This document shows positions 1 through 5,109 of a DNA stretch of 5,109 nucleotides, piece after piece; the stretch's first letter is position 1, and each line of letters starts with the position of its first letter. This stretch comes from a bacterium. GTDB taxonomy: Bacteria > Verrucomicrobiota > Verrucomicrobiae > Opitutales > Opitutaceae. Location of the stretch: NCBI GenBank assembly GCA_021780625.1, contig JAJXYI010000135.1:1-5109 (forward strand). The letters are read 5' to 3'. Both the position numbers and the translations under genes were made by a program. The notes below the pieces were generated by a model. That model had not been told where the DNA came from. It searched no databases and worked only from the letters and a program-made list of their open reading frames with translations.

Positions 1-1
1 C

Positions 2-808
2 CTGGCCGGCGGCTGCGCGTTCAACAGCGTGGCCAACGGGAAGATCTTCGAGCGGACGCCGTACCGGGAGCTGCACATCCACCCGGCGGCCGGCGACGCG
101 GGGACCGCGGTCGGGGCGGCGTTCTACGTCTGGCACCACGTGCTCGGGAAACCGCGGGAGTTCGTGCTCGAGCACGCGCACTGGGGGCCCGAGTACACCG
201 ACGCCCAGGTCAAGGCCGCGCTCGAGGCACAGGGGCTTTCGTACGAGTGGGTCGAGGACGAGGCCGAGTTGTGCCAGCGTACGGCCGAGCGCATCGCGGC
301 CGGCGATGTGGTGGGTTGGTTCCAGGGGCGCAGCGAGTGGGGCCCGCGGGCACTGGGCAACCGCTCGATCGTCGTGGACCCGCGGCGGCCGGACATGAAA
401 GACATCCTCAACGCCCGCATCAAGCGGCGGGAGTGGTTCCGGCCGTTTGCGCCATCGATCCTGGAGGAGAGGACCGCCGAGTACTTCGAGGAGAGCTACC
501 CGGTGCCGTACATGCTGCAGGTCTACAAGATCAGGCCGGAGAAGCGCGCCGAGCTGCCCGCCGTCACCCATGAGGACGGGACCGGGCGGCTGCAGACAGT
601 AAGCCAGCGCAACAACCCGCTCTACCACCGGCTGATCGAGACGTTCGGCGAGCTGACAGGCACTCCGGTTGTGCTCAACACCTCATTCAACGAGAACGAG
701 CCGATCGTGAACACCCCGGAGGAAACGGTGGACTGCTTCGTCAGGACCAAGATGGATGTGCTGGTGCTGGGGAAGGCGATGGTGAGGAAGGAGCAGCGCC
801 AAGGATGA
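2..808 (+). CDS. NodU/CmcH-family carbamoyltransferase, C-terminal part (5' end outside window)
   Basis: The reading frame is open from base 2 and ends at TGA 806-808, so 268 residues are visible of a family usually about 570-620 residues long. The GTG at 29 is not a real start, because the frame continues upstream with the family motif LAGGCAFNSVANGK, the end of the Kae1-like N-terminal catalytic domain. The rest is the C-terminal carbamoyltransferase domain. Its signatures are GWFQGRSEWGPRALGNRS near 301-369, DPRRPDMKDILN, a KRREWFRPFAPSILEER block near 424-474, and NTSFNENEPIVNTPEE near 679-726. Family members use carbamoyl phosphate and ATP, through a carbamoyl-adenylate, to O-carbamoylate a sugar or antibiotic hydroxyl in the cytoplasm. 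Next to glycosyltransferases the likely substrate is a glycan sugar, but the acceptor cannot be read from the sequence. The family call is firm; the substrate is inference. Confidence 0.95.
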   Translation: MAGGCAFNSVANGKIFERTPYRELHIHPAAGDAGTAVGAAFYVWHHVLGKPREFVLEHAHWGPEYTDAQVKAALEAQGLSYEWVEDEAELCQRTAERIAAGDVVGWFQGRSEWGPRALGNRSIVVDPRRPDMKDILNARIKRREWFRPFAPSILEERTAEYFEESYPVPYMLQVYKIRPEKRAELPAVTHEDGTGRLQTVSQRNNPLYHRLIETFGELTGTPVVLNTSFNENEPIVNTPEETVDCFVRTKMDVLVLGKAMVRKEQRQG

Positions 809-910
809 ATGCTCGGGACCTTGGATCCTGTTGTGCGAACGATCGGCGTCGACGGCGCCGTGGGGCATGGCTGCTGATGGGCAGGCGATGAAGGACTGTG
901 GTCCCAAGCG

Positions 911-2179
911 GTGAGAGTCGTTCATGTTGTCCGCTCGTTCTATCCGGCCGTCTCGCACGGCGGGCCGATCGAATCGAACCGCGGGTTGTGTCGTGCGCTT
1001 TCCGACCTGGGAGTTGAGGTCAGGGTTTTGGCCTCGAACGCGAACGGTGCTGCGACGCTGCCGCGAGAGTTTCTGGGTTGGCGGGACCAGGACAACTATC
1101 GAGTGTTCTACGGTGCGCGGTGGCTTGTTGCAGACTTGAGCCCGACGTTGGCGGCTGAGCTCAGGACAGAGTGCAAGACGGCTGACGTTGTTCACGCCGG
1201 CCTCGCCTATAACTGGTTCCTGCCCGTGGCCGGCAAACTCTGTTCCAGCCGAGGCGCGCCGCTGGTCCTGACGCCGCGAGGCACGCTCCTGCCGGACGCG
1301 CGACGGCAGAAGGCGCTGAAGAAAGTCTTGTTTGACCGCCTCGTTCAGGACCGCACCCTGCGGCGGGTCACGGCATTTCACGCAACGTCACGCGATGAAG
1401 CAGAGGCACTGCAGCTATTGGTTCCTGGTGCGCGGGTGGCGGTGATCCCCAACGGTGTTGAGGTACCAGGTGCGGTACCGGAGCGAGACCCCGGGGCGGC
1501 GCCGTTCGTGCTCTACCTTGGGCGGCTGCATCCGTACAAACGGGTCGAGCGGATCATCGCGGCCTTCGCCCGGGCCGTGAGGTGGGAGCGGTCAGACGGG
1601 AGAGGGGAAAAGGTAGAAGGAAGGCGAGAGACCGATGCGCGCTCCGATCCTGATGGGCGGCTGGCGGCCGGCGACGCGCCAGATCGTTGCGATGCGTGGT
1701 CGCTCGTGGTCGCCGGCGATGGCGAGGCGGGCTACCGGCGGGAACTCGAGCGCGTGGCCTCCGAGGCTGGCGTGGGCGAGCGGGTGCGCTTCGCCGGGCA
1801 GGTGAGCGGCGGCGAGAAGGCGGGGCTGCTGGCGCAGGCTGCGTTCGTGGTGCAGGCGCCGAACCCGGAGAACTTCGGCAACGTGGTCGCGGAGGCGCTG
1901 GCGCACAGGACGCCGGCGCTGGTCGGTCACGGCTTGCCGTGGGAAGCACTGGACCAGGAGGGCTGCGGGTGCTGGGTGGACGACTCGGAAGAGGCGCTCG
2001 CGGCGGGGATGCGGCGGCTGATGTCGCTCTCGTTCGAGGAGCGCCGGGCGATGGGGGAGCGCGGGCGGGAGTGGATGCGGCGGGAGTTCTCGTGGAATTC
2101 GGTCGGGCGGCGGATGCTGGCGCTGTACGAGGAGCTGGTCGCCAACCGAGGCCGATTGGTCCACGACAGCTTGCAGTAA
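911..2179 (+). CDS. GT4-family glycosyltransferase with an unusual internal insertion
   Basis: This encodes 422 residues with the two-domain GT-B fold. The N-terminal acceptor domain begins MRVVHVVRSFYP with the glycine-rich GGP loop at residues 17-19. The C-terminal nucleotide-sugar domain has IPNGVEVP (179-186), LYLGRLHPYKRVE (201-213), VVAGDGE (266-272) and the GT4 EX7E motif as E320 and E328 in PENFGNVVAE. The GTG at 911 is chosen because it places the first beta strand correctly and a stop at 875-877 in the same frame rules out a much longer start. The only SD-like run, AAGGA at 891-895, is rather far away. Residues about 224-262 form a hydrophilic stretch not expected in the family. It probably transfers a sugar from a nucleotide donor to a lipid-linked glycan at the inner membrane face; donor and acceptor are unknown. 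It is co-oriented with the carbamoyltransferase, 102 bases downstream. Confidence 0.93.
   Translation: MRVVHVVRSFYPAVSHGGPIESNRGLCRALSDLGVEVRVLASNANGAATLPREFLGWRDQDNYRVFYGARWLVADLSPTLAAELRTECKTADVVHAGLAYNWFLPVAGKLCSSRGAPLVLTPRGTLLPDARRQKALKKVLFDRLVQDRTLRRVTAFHATSRDEAEALQLLVPGARVAVIPNGVEVPGAVPERDPGAAPFVLYLGRLHPYKRVERIIAAFARAVRWERSDGRGEKVEGRRETDARSDPDGRLAAGDAPDRCDAWSLVVAGDGEAGYRRELERVASEAGVGERVRFAGQVSGGEKAGLLAQAAFVVQAPNPENFGNVVAEALAHRTPALVGHGLPWEALDQEGCGCWVDDSEEALAAGMRRLMSLSFEERRAMGERGREWMRREFSWNSVGRRMLALYEELVANRGRLVHDSLQ
1580..1696 (+). other. Hydrophilic, repeat-like in-frame insertion inside the GT4 gene
   Basis: Codons for residues about 224-262 lie between the helix IIAAFARAV and the strand WSLVVAGDG, which in GT4 proteins are normally joined by a short loop. 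The inserted peptide is rich in Arg, Asp, Gly and Glu (for example RGEKVEGRRETDARSD). Its DNA begins with a purine-rich tract at about 1591-1630, made of GGGAGA, GGGGAAAA and GTAGAAGGAAGG blocks, unlike the regular GC-ending codons after it. The insertion keeps the reading frame and the flanking domain motifs are intact, so the protein may still fold with a surface loop. The exact borders are estimates from the family pattern. Confidence 0.6.
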
Positions 2180-2211
2180 GGGTGAGGTTCGAACTCCAGC
2201 CAGGCCTAGGG

Positions 2212-3360
2212 CTACGCGACAACAAAGCTGGCAATATCCCCTGGCCCTTTTCGATCCAGGGAAGTAGCCGGCGGTTTGGCAGCAGCGGCGAGGCGGTTGA
2301 GCGCTGCGACAACTGCTCGACCCCCACATCCGTTGGGTAGGACCTCGCCAGCACCGTGGTTCAGGACTTCGTTGGCGGTGTCAGCGTCGGGAGGACCCAC
2401 GAAGAGGACCGGTATCCCTGTTCCAAGGACGCCGTACAGTTTGCTCGGCACGACGACGCCCTCCCATCCATCTTCCATCGTGATCAGGTGGACATCTGCC
2501 GAGTGAAGGAGATCGGCTGTCAACTCGGGCGACACGTAGTCCTCGACGACCACATTGGGAAGCTGCCCGGCGGCGAGCCTGAGTTTGGGCTTTCCGGCGC
2601 CCCGACAGAAGAACCCCAGGATCCAACTCTTGTCTTCGGCGGCGAGAATCTCCGCGGCTTGAATCAGGTCTTGGTAGCTATGCCCCCTGCCGAGATTGCC
2701 GGCATAAAGGGCGACCTTCTTGCCCTCCCATTTGAAAAGGGGCCTGACCCTGTTCAGTCGGCCCGCTTGGAGCTGCAAGGGCCGCTGATCCCACGGCGGC
2801 ACCACAATCGAGAAGGATTCATCACCCCTGAAATGTGAGTAGGTTTCGAGGCGACGCCGCTGCATTGACCCAAGCGTCACGACGCCGTTCACGGCCTTGA
2901 GGCCGAATTCGTTGAACTGCCTCAGGAAGCGTTCTACGAGCCCACCTGAGGGAAAAACGTGACCGGCGGTAAGCGCCTCTGGAAATAGGTCCATGGTCCA
3001 CCAGAAGATCTTTCGGCGACGGTTGAGACACTTCGCCAAGCGCGCCGCTACCACCAAAAACGGCGGATCGGTCAGGATCACGCAACGGTCCCAGGACATG
3101 AAGGGAATTAGCACAACTGCCTGGAGCCAGAACAGTGACCAGCTCAGAAGACGCGTTGTCCCACGGGCAGTCCAAAGCCTCGTAATGGATGAATCGTGCC
3201 GGTTGCCCGCCATGCTACTGGCACCGGCGTACTCCGCATCACCGGTTAGGACCCGGACCTGCCAACCTCGGTTGGCTAGTTCCTCGGCGAGATCGTGGAG
3301 CATGCGTCCTGTTGGGACTTGAGTGCCGCCGAAGAATCGATTGACCAACAAGACGCGCAT
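2212..3360 (-). CDS. GT4-family glycosyltransferase, WbuB-like
   Basis: This encodes 382 residues starting MRVLLVNRFFGGTQVPTGRM, the first strand and glycine loop of a GT-B acceptor domain. A hydrophobic stretch at residues 73-89 (SWSLFWLQAVVLIPFMS) is probably a membrane-facing or amphipathic segment, common in this group. Later motifs are LTDPPFL (96-102), WWTMDLFPEAL (120-130), VVPPWDQRPL (186-195), ALYAGNLGRGH (217-227) and EGVVVPSKLYGVLGTGIPVLFVGPP (300-324), typical of WbuB-like enzymes. The strict GT4 EX7E second Glu is absent (E300 to L308), which I believe is normal for the PSKLYG subgroup. The C-terminus stops soon after ALNRLAAAA and lacks the closing helix usually seen. It lies 15 bases after the epimerase-like gene on the same strand, so the two are likely co-transcribed. 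It converges with the other GT4 gene across a 32-base gap. Donor and acceptor sugars are unknown. Confidence 0.92.
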   Translation of the reverse strand: MRVLLVNRFFGGTQVPTGRMLHDLAEELANRGWQVRVLTGDAEYAGASSMAGNRHDSSITRLWTARGTTRLLSWSLFWLQAVVLIPFMSWDRCVILTDPPFLVVAARLAKCLNRRRKIFWWTMDLFPEALTAGHVFPSGGLVERFLRQFNEFGLKAVNGVVTLGSMQRRRLETYSHFRGDESFSIVVPPWDQRPLQLQAGRLNRVRPLFKWEGKKVALYAGNLGRGHSYQDLIQAAEILAAEDKSWILGFFCRGAGKPKLRLAAGQLPNVVVEDYVSPELTADLLHSADVHLITMEDGWEGVVVPSKLYGVLGTGIPVLFVGPPDADTANEVLNHGAGEVLPNGCGGRAVVAALNRLAAAAKPPATSLDRKGPGDIASFVVA

Positions 3361-3375
3361 CGCAACACCAAGGCC

Positions 3376-4425
3376 TTATCTCGCTCGCGTGGTCCAGGCG
3401 TCGACAATCTGCCGGAAGATCTCACCGAGGCTCACAGTGATGTCCCAGCCTGGGTAGTGGCGCCGCATCTTGGTCAAGTCGCTGTAATAGCAGATGTGGT
3501 CGCCGATCCGGCTCTCATCGAGGTACTCCCAGATCATCCTCTTGCCGGTGAGCCCCTCGAGGGCGGCGAAGGCTTCGAGGATAGAGCAGGTGTTGTTCTT
3601 GCCGCCGCCGATGTTGTAAACCTCGGCCGACCTTGGAGCTTCGATGAAGGCGCGGATGAACCGAGCAACGTCGAGGCTGTGGATATTGTCGCGGACTTGC
3701 TTGGCTTTGTAGCCAAAGACCTTGTACTTGATTCCCTCGAGGTTGCAGCGGACCAGGTAGCTGAGAAATCCGTGCAGTTCAACACCCGAGTGGGACGGTC
3801 CTGTCAAGCACCCGCCCCGCAGGCAGCAGGTGCTCATCCCGAAATAGCGACCGTATTCCTGAGTCATCACGTCGGCGGCGAGTTTGCTTGCGCCAAACAG
3901 GGAATGCTTGGACTGGTCGACAGGGAAGTCCTCGGCGATACCGCTGACAAATCGGACGTCGTCGTACTCCCAGCGAGTCTCGAGTTCCTTGAGTGCGATA
4001 CGGTTGGGCGCGTCGCCGTAGACCTTGTTGGTCGACATCAGGACAAAGGGCGCTGACAGGGCGTGTCTTCGAGTCGCTTCCAACAGGTTGAGCGTGCCAA
4101 CAGCATTTGTGTCGAAATCGTCGAAGGGGATGGCCGCAGCGCGGTCGTGGCTTGGCTGAGCCGCAGTATGGACGACGGCGTCGGGCTTCAGGTCGGAAAG
4201 GAGCTGGTCGACTCCCTGGCGGTTCCTGATATCCAGTTCATGGTGCGTGAAGTGTGTCAGTGTGCTTTCCAGACGACGTTGGTTCCAGCGGGTATCGCCC
4301 TGAGGCCCGAAGAAGACGGCCCGTTGGTTGTTGTCGACTCCGTGGACATCCCAACCGAGCCGATCGAAGTATTGGCATACCTCCGAGCCGATCAATCCGC
4401 TGGAGCCGGTGACAAGTAGCCTCAT
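3376..4425 (-). CDS. Extended-SDR NAD-dependent sugar-nucleotide epimerase-like protein (CDP-paratose 2-epimerase-like)
   Basis: This encodes 349 residues from the ATG at 4423-4425, chosen because [13 protein letters not shown] puts the NAD-binding GxxGxxG (G7, G10, G13) at the normal N-terminal place and a GGTGA site lies 7 bases upstream. An in-frame upstream ATG at 4509 would add a low-complexity leader of 28 residues and is unlikely. Further SDR marks are D31 after strand 2, HTAAQPSHD (86-94), the active-site strand STNKVYGD (131-138) and NIGGG (271-275). Long matches to the CDP-paratose/tyvelose 2-epimerase-like group are [20 protein letters not shown] (204-223), KQVRDNIHS (242-250) and [12 protein letters not shown] (306-317). 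The normal catalytic YxxxK reads F177-GAS-K181, so Tyr is replaced by Phe. It probably binds NAD and a nucleotide sugar in the cytoplasm. The reaction is uncertain because of that change. It is first in a two-gene minus-strand unit. Confidence 0.9.
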   Translation of the reverse strand: MRLLVTGSSGLIGSEVCQYFDRLGWDVHGVDNNQRAVFFGPQGDTRWNQRRLESTLTHFTHHELDIRNRQGVDQLLSDLKPDAVVHTAAQPSHDRAAAIPFDDFDTNAVGTLNLLEATRRHALSAPFVLMSTNKVYGDAPNRIALKELETRWEYDDVRFVSGIAEDFPVDQSKHSLFGASKLAADVMTQEYGRYFGMSTCCLRGGCLTGPSHSGVELHGFLSYLVRCNLEGIKYKVFGYKAKQVRDNIHSLDVARFIRAFIEAPRSAEVYNIGGGKNNTCSILEAFAALEGLTGKRMIWEYLDESRIGDHICYYSDLTKMRRHYPGWDITVSLGEIFRQIVDAWTTRAR

Positions 4426-4432
4426 CTGAGGT

Positions 4433-4438
4433 TCACCC
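4433..4438 (-). promoter_or_regulatory. Ribosome binding site deciding the epimerase-like start
   Basis: Read on the minus strand this is GGGTGA, matching the right half of the AGGAGGTGA consensus, 7 bases before the ATG at 4425. A purine-rich run (AAGAAGGAAA) precedes it. This favours 4425 over the upstream in-frame ATG at 4509. Confidence 0.6.
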
Positions 4439-4499
4439 TTTCCTTCTTTGGTGAGGATGCAAGCCTTCTTCCCCCTGCTGTGACCAGGAGAATGTCGCT

Positions 4500-4528
4500 T
4501 GAATAGCACCTCAAACGGGACAAATCAA
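4500..4528 (-). promoter_or_regulatory. Possible sigma70-type promoter for the minus-strand pair
   Basis: On the minus strand TTGATT (4523-4528) is followed after 17 bases by TATTCA (4500-4505), preceded by TGC as in an extended -10 element. The match to TTGACA/TATAAT is only partial (4 of 6 and 3 of 6). Spacing and location suit a leader of roughly 65-70 bases before the ATG at 4425. A promoter is needed somewhere here because the neighbouring gene is divergent, but this exact site is a guess. Confidence 0.3.
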
Positions 4529-4587
4529 GCGGCGTCCGCCGGGTGAGGCCTGACAAGCGGCGCCAAGTCCTCTGAGCTTGGAGTGGC

Positions 4588-4660
4588 GGGCGGGTGTAGC
4601 GGAGTGCCGCTGGCGGGGAGGCGCTCGGGGCGCGGGGGGGCACGGCACTCCGCCCCGCCT
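4588..4660. repeat. Long GC-rich inverted repeat (hairpin) in the divergent intergenic region
   Basis: GCGGAGTGCCG at 4599-4609 is the exact reverse complement of CGGCACTCCGC at 4643-4653, an 11-base perfect stem. After a 4-base bulge (TGTA, 4595-4598) the stem can continue for 7 more pairs: 4588-4594 against 4654-4660, the last a G-T pair. The 33-base loop contains a smaller GCGC/GCGC hairpin (4621-4624 with 4630-4633). No T-run follows on either strand. It lies between the 5' ends of two divergent genes, so a terminator role is unlikely. A REP-like dispersed palindrome or a leader RNA structure is possible. Confidence 0.7.
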
Positions 4661-4676
4661 GCGGCGCGGCTGCGTG

Positions 4677-4766
4677 CCTTACTACGAACACACAAGAAAC
4701 GACGTCCCTTATGACCAACACACGAGCAATGACGCCCCTTATCGCCAACACACAGGCAATGGACAC
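4677..4766. repeat. Three imperfect 30-base tandem repeats
   Basis: The units are 4677-4706, 4707-4736 and 4737-4766. All start CCTTA and share AACACAC at the same offset; units 2 and 3 also share CCAACACAC and GCAATG. By hand, units 1 and 2 match at 23 of 30 bases and units 2 and 3 at 22 of 30. Because 30 is a multiple of 3, open frames run through them and would give decapeptide repeats (VPYDQHTSND-like in one frame, MTNTRAMTPL-like in another). I see no evidence that either is translated. They begin 16 bases after the long hairpin and end 42 bases before the WecA-like start codon. Confidence 0.75.
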
Positions 4767-4799
4767 GATGGGTGATAATGGCGGTCGAGCTGAGGGGAT

Positions 4800-4803
4800 G
4801 AGG
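4800..4803 (+). promoter_or_regulatory. Ribosome binding site of the WecA-like gene
   Basis: GAGG sits 5 bases before the ATG at 4809, with a second purine-rich block GAGGGGATG just upstream. It supports 4809 as the start, consistent with the hydrophobic N-terminal segment that follows immediately. Confidence 0.6.
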
Positions 4804-4808
4804 AAGCG

Positions 4809-5109
4809 ATGATCGAGGTCTTGGTCGCCGGGTTCGTGGCGGCGGTCATCGCCGGGGTGGGCACGAACTTCATGGTGCCGATCACGGTGCGCGTGGCGCC
4901 GGCGATGCGGGCGCTCGACTACCCGGGCGGGCGGCACACGCATGCGGAGGCCGTGCCGCGCCTGGGCGGCTTCGCGGTGGCGGTCGGCCTGCTGTTCGGC
5001 GTCGGGACGGTGGCGCTCGTCAAGTGGGGCGCCTGGGGCGCGCGGGTGGCCAAGACCGACCTCGCGGCGCTGGCGCTCGGCGTTGCGATGGTGTTCGTGG
5101 TCGGGCTGG
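4809..5109 (+). CDS. WecA/MraY-family polyprenyl-phosphate sugar-1-phosphate transferase, N-terminal part (3' end outside window)
   Basis: The frame opens at ATG 4809 and runs off the window, giving 100 residues of a protein usually about 320-380 long. Residues 4-27 form a first membrane helix (VLVAGFVAAVIAGVG...). The cytoplasmic loop then carries the family signature as LDYPGGRHTHAEAVPRLGG (36-54), matching the D-x-P-x-x-R-x-x-H-x-x-x-x-PR-x-GG pattern with D37, P39, R42, H45, P50, R51, G53 and G54. Two more hydrophobic segments follow at about 55-71 and 85-100. The window ends at VVGL, where the family places its catalytic Asp-Asp pair, so that cannot be checked. The enzymes move a sugar-1-phosphate from a UDP-sugar to undecaprenyl phosphate at the inner membrane, the first step of O-antigen, capsule, enterobacterial common antigen or teichoic-acid assembly. 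In this context glycan initiation is the likely role; the sugar is unknown. Confidence 0.9.
   Translation, partial: MIEVLVAGFVAAVIAGVGTNFMVPITVRVAPAMRALDYPGGRHTHAEAVPRLGGFAVAVGLLFGVGTVALVKWGAWGARVAKTDLAALALGVAMVFVVGL

Larger units (their letters stand above)
4426..4808. other. Divergent intergenic region, 383 bases, no convincing gene
   Basis: This separates the minus-strand epimerase-like gene from the plus-strand WecA-like gene. It holds the possible minus-strand promoter, the GC-rich hairpin and the 30-base tandem repeats listed separately. A 9-base direct repeat, CAAGCGGCG, occurs at 4526-4534 and 4554-4562, between the promoter-like site and the hairpin. Open frames crossing the region have repetitive or Arg/Ala/Pro-rich translations without recognisable domains. 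No plus-strand promoter for the WecA-like gene was convincing, so that gene may start from within the repeats. Confidence 0.7.

Noticed and set aside
809..910. Terminator after the carbamoyltransferase
   Set aside because: Short GC-rich palindromes such as CGTCGACG (846-853) occur but there is no stem followed by T residues, so read-through into the GT4 gene is as likely.
2184..2198. tRNA T-arm-like string GGTTCGAACTCC between the convergent genes
   Set aside because: Only three pairs of the T-stem form and there is no acceptor, D or anticodon arm around it. GTTCGAAC is just a short palindrome overlapping the gap.
2180..2211. Possible bidirectional terminator in the 32-base convergent gap
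   Set aside because: Only short palindromes (GTTCGAAC, AGGCCT, CCTAGG) are present, with no stable stem followed by a T-run on either strand.
1554..2354. Long minus-strand open frames opposite the second half of the first GT4 gene
   Set aside because: They are Pro/Arg/Ser-rich translations without domains, expected opposite very GC-rich codons. The plus-strand frame has clear GT4 motifs.
3295..4056. 253-codon plus-strand open frame opposite the epimerase-like gene
   Set aside because: No recognisable family. It is the mirror of a gene with strong SDR motifs on the minus strand.
4426..4509. 28-residue N-terminal extension of the epimerase-like protein
   Set aside because: The NAD-binding strand begins at the internal Met, a good RBS precedes it, and the extension overlaps the likely promoter and leader.
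4677..4766. Small CRISPR array
   Set aside because: The 30-base units are contiguous with no spacers between them and are only about 75 percent identical. No cas gene is present.
4422..4943. 173-codon minus-strand frame crossing the intergenic repeats and the WecA-like start
   Set aside because: The translation is Arg/Pro/Ala-rich with repeat-derived VIR-type segments, and it overlaps a convincing gene on the other strand.

Overview
This window looks like part of a surface-polysaccharide (exopolysaccharide, capsule or O-antigen type) biosynthesis locus from a GC-rich bacterium. Bacterial origin is shown by tightly packed genes, Shine-Dalgarno-like sites and a GTG start. The taxon cannot be fixed from the sequence. 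The mix of NodU-type carbamoyltransferase, GT4 glycosyltransferases and short repeat-rich insertions reminds me of uncultured planctomycete-like or related genomes, but that is impression, not evidence.

Layout: (1) positions 2-808, plus strand, hold the C-terminal part of a NodU/CmcH-family O-carbamoyltransferase whose start lies before the window. (2) A 102-base gap leads to a GTG-started GT4 glycosyltransferase at 911-2179, plus strand, which carries an odd hydrophilic insertion of about 39 residues. (3) A convergent two-gene minus-strand unit follows: an extended-SDR sugar-nucleotide epimerase-like gene (3376-4425, upstream in transcription) and a WbuB-like GT4 glycosyltransferase (2212-3360, downstream, 15-base gap). 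(4) A divergent intergenic region of 383 bases (4426-4808) carries a possible minus-strand promoter, a long GC-rich hairpin and three imperfect 30-base tandem repeats. (5) From 4809 to the window end lies the N-terminal 100 residues of a WecA/MraY-family polyprenyl-phosphate sugar-1-phosphate transferase, plus strand.

How the genes fit together (inference from families): the WecA-like enzyme would start glycan assembly by loading a sugar phosphate onto undecaprenyl phosphate. The two GT4 enzymes would add further sugars, the SDR enzyme would modify a nucleotide sugar used as donor, and the carbamoyltransferase would decorate a sugar hydroxyl with a carbamoyl group.

Hand counts of G+C on 60-base lines show a mosaic. 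Sampled carbamoyltransferase lines run from 58 to 73 percent, the WecA-like start about 70-82 percent, and the minus-strand pair about 53-62 percent. Within the 911-2179 gene the value steps from about 64 percent (901-1440) to about 72 percent (1681-2160). This suggests cassette exchange, common in polysaccharide loci. I found no RNA gene, CRISPR array, transposase or phage feature. The most unusual points are the Tyr-to-Phe change at the catalytic YxxxK position of the SDR enzyme, the insertion and composition step in the first GT4, and the structured repeats in the divergent intergenic region.
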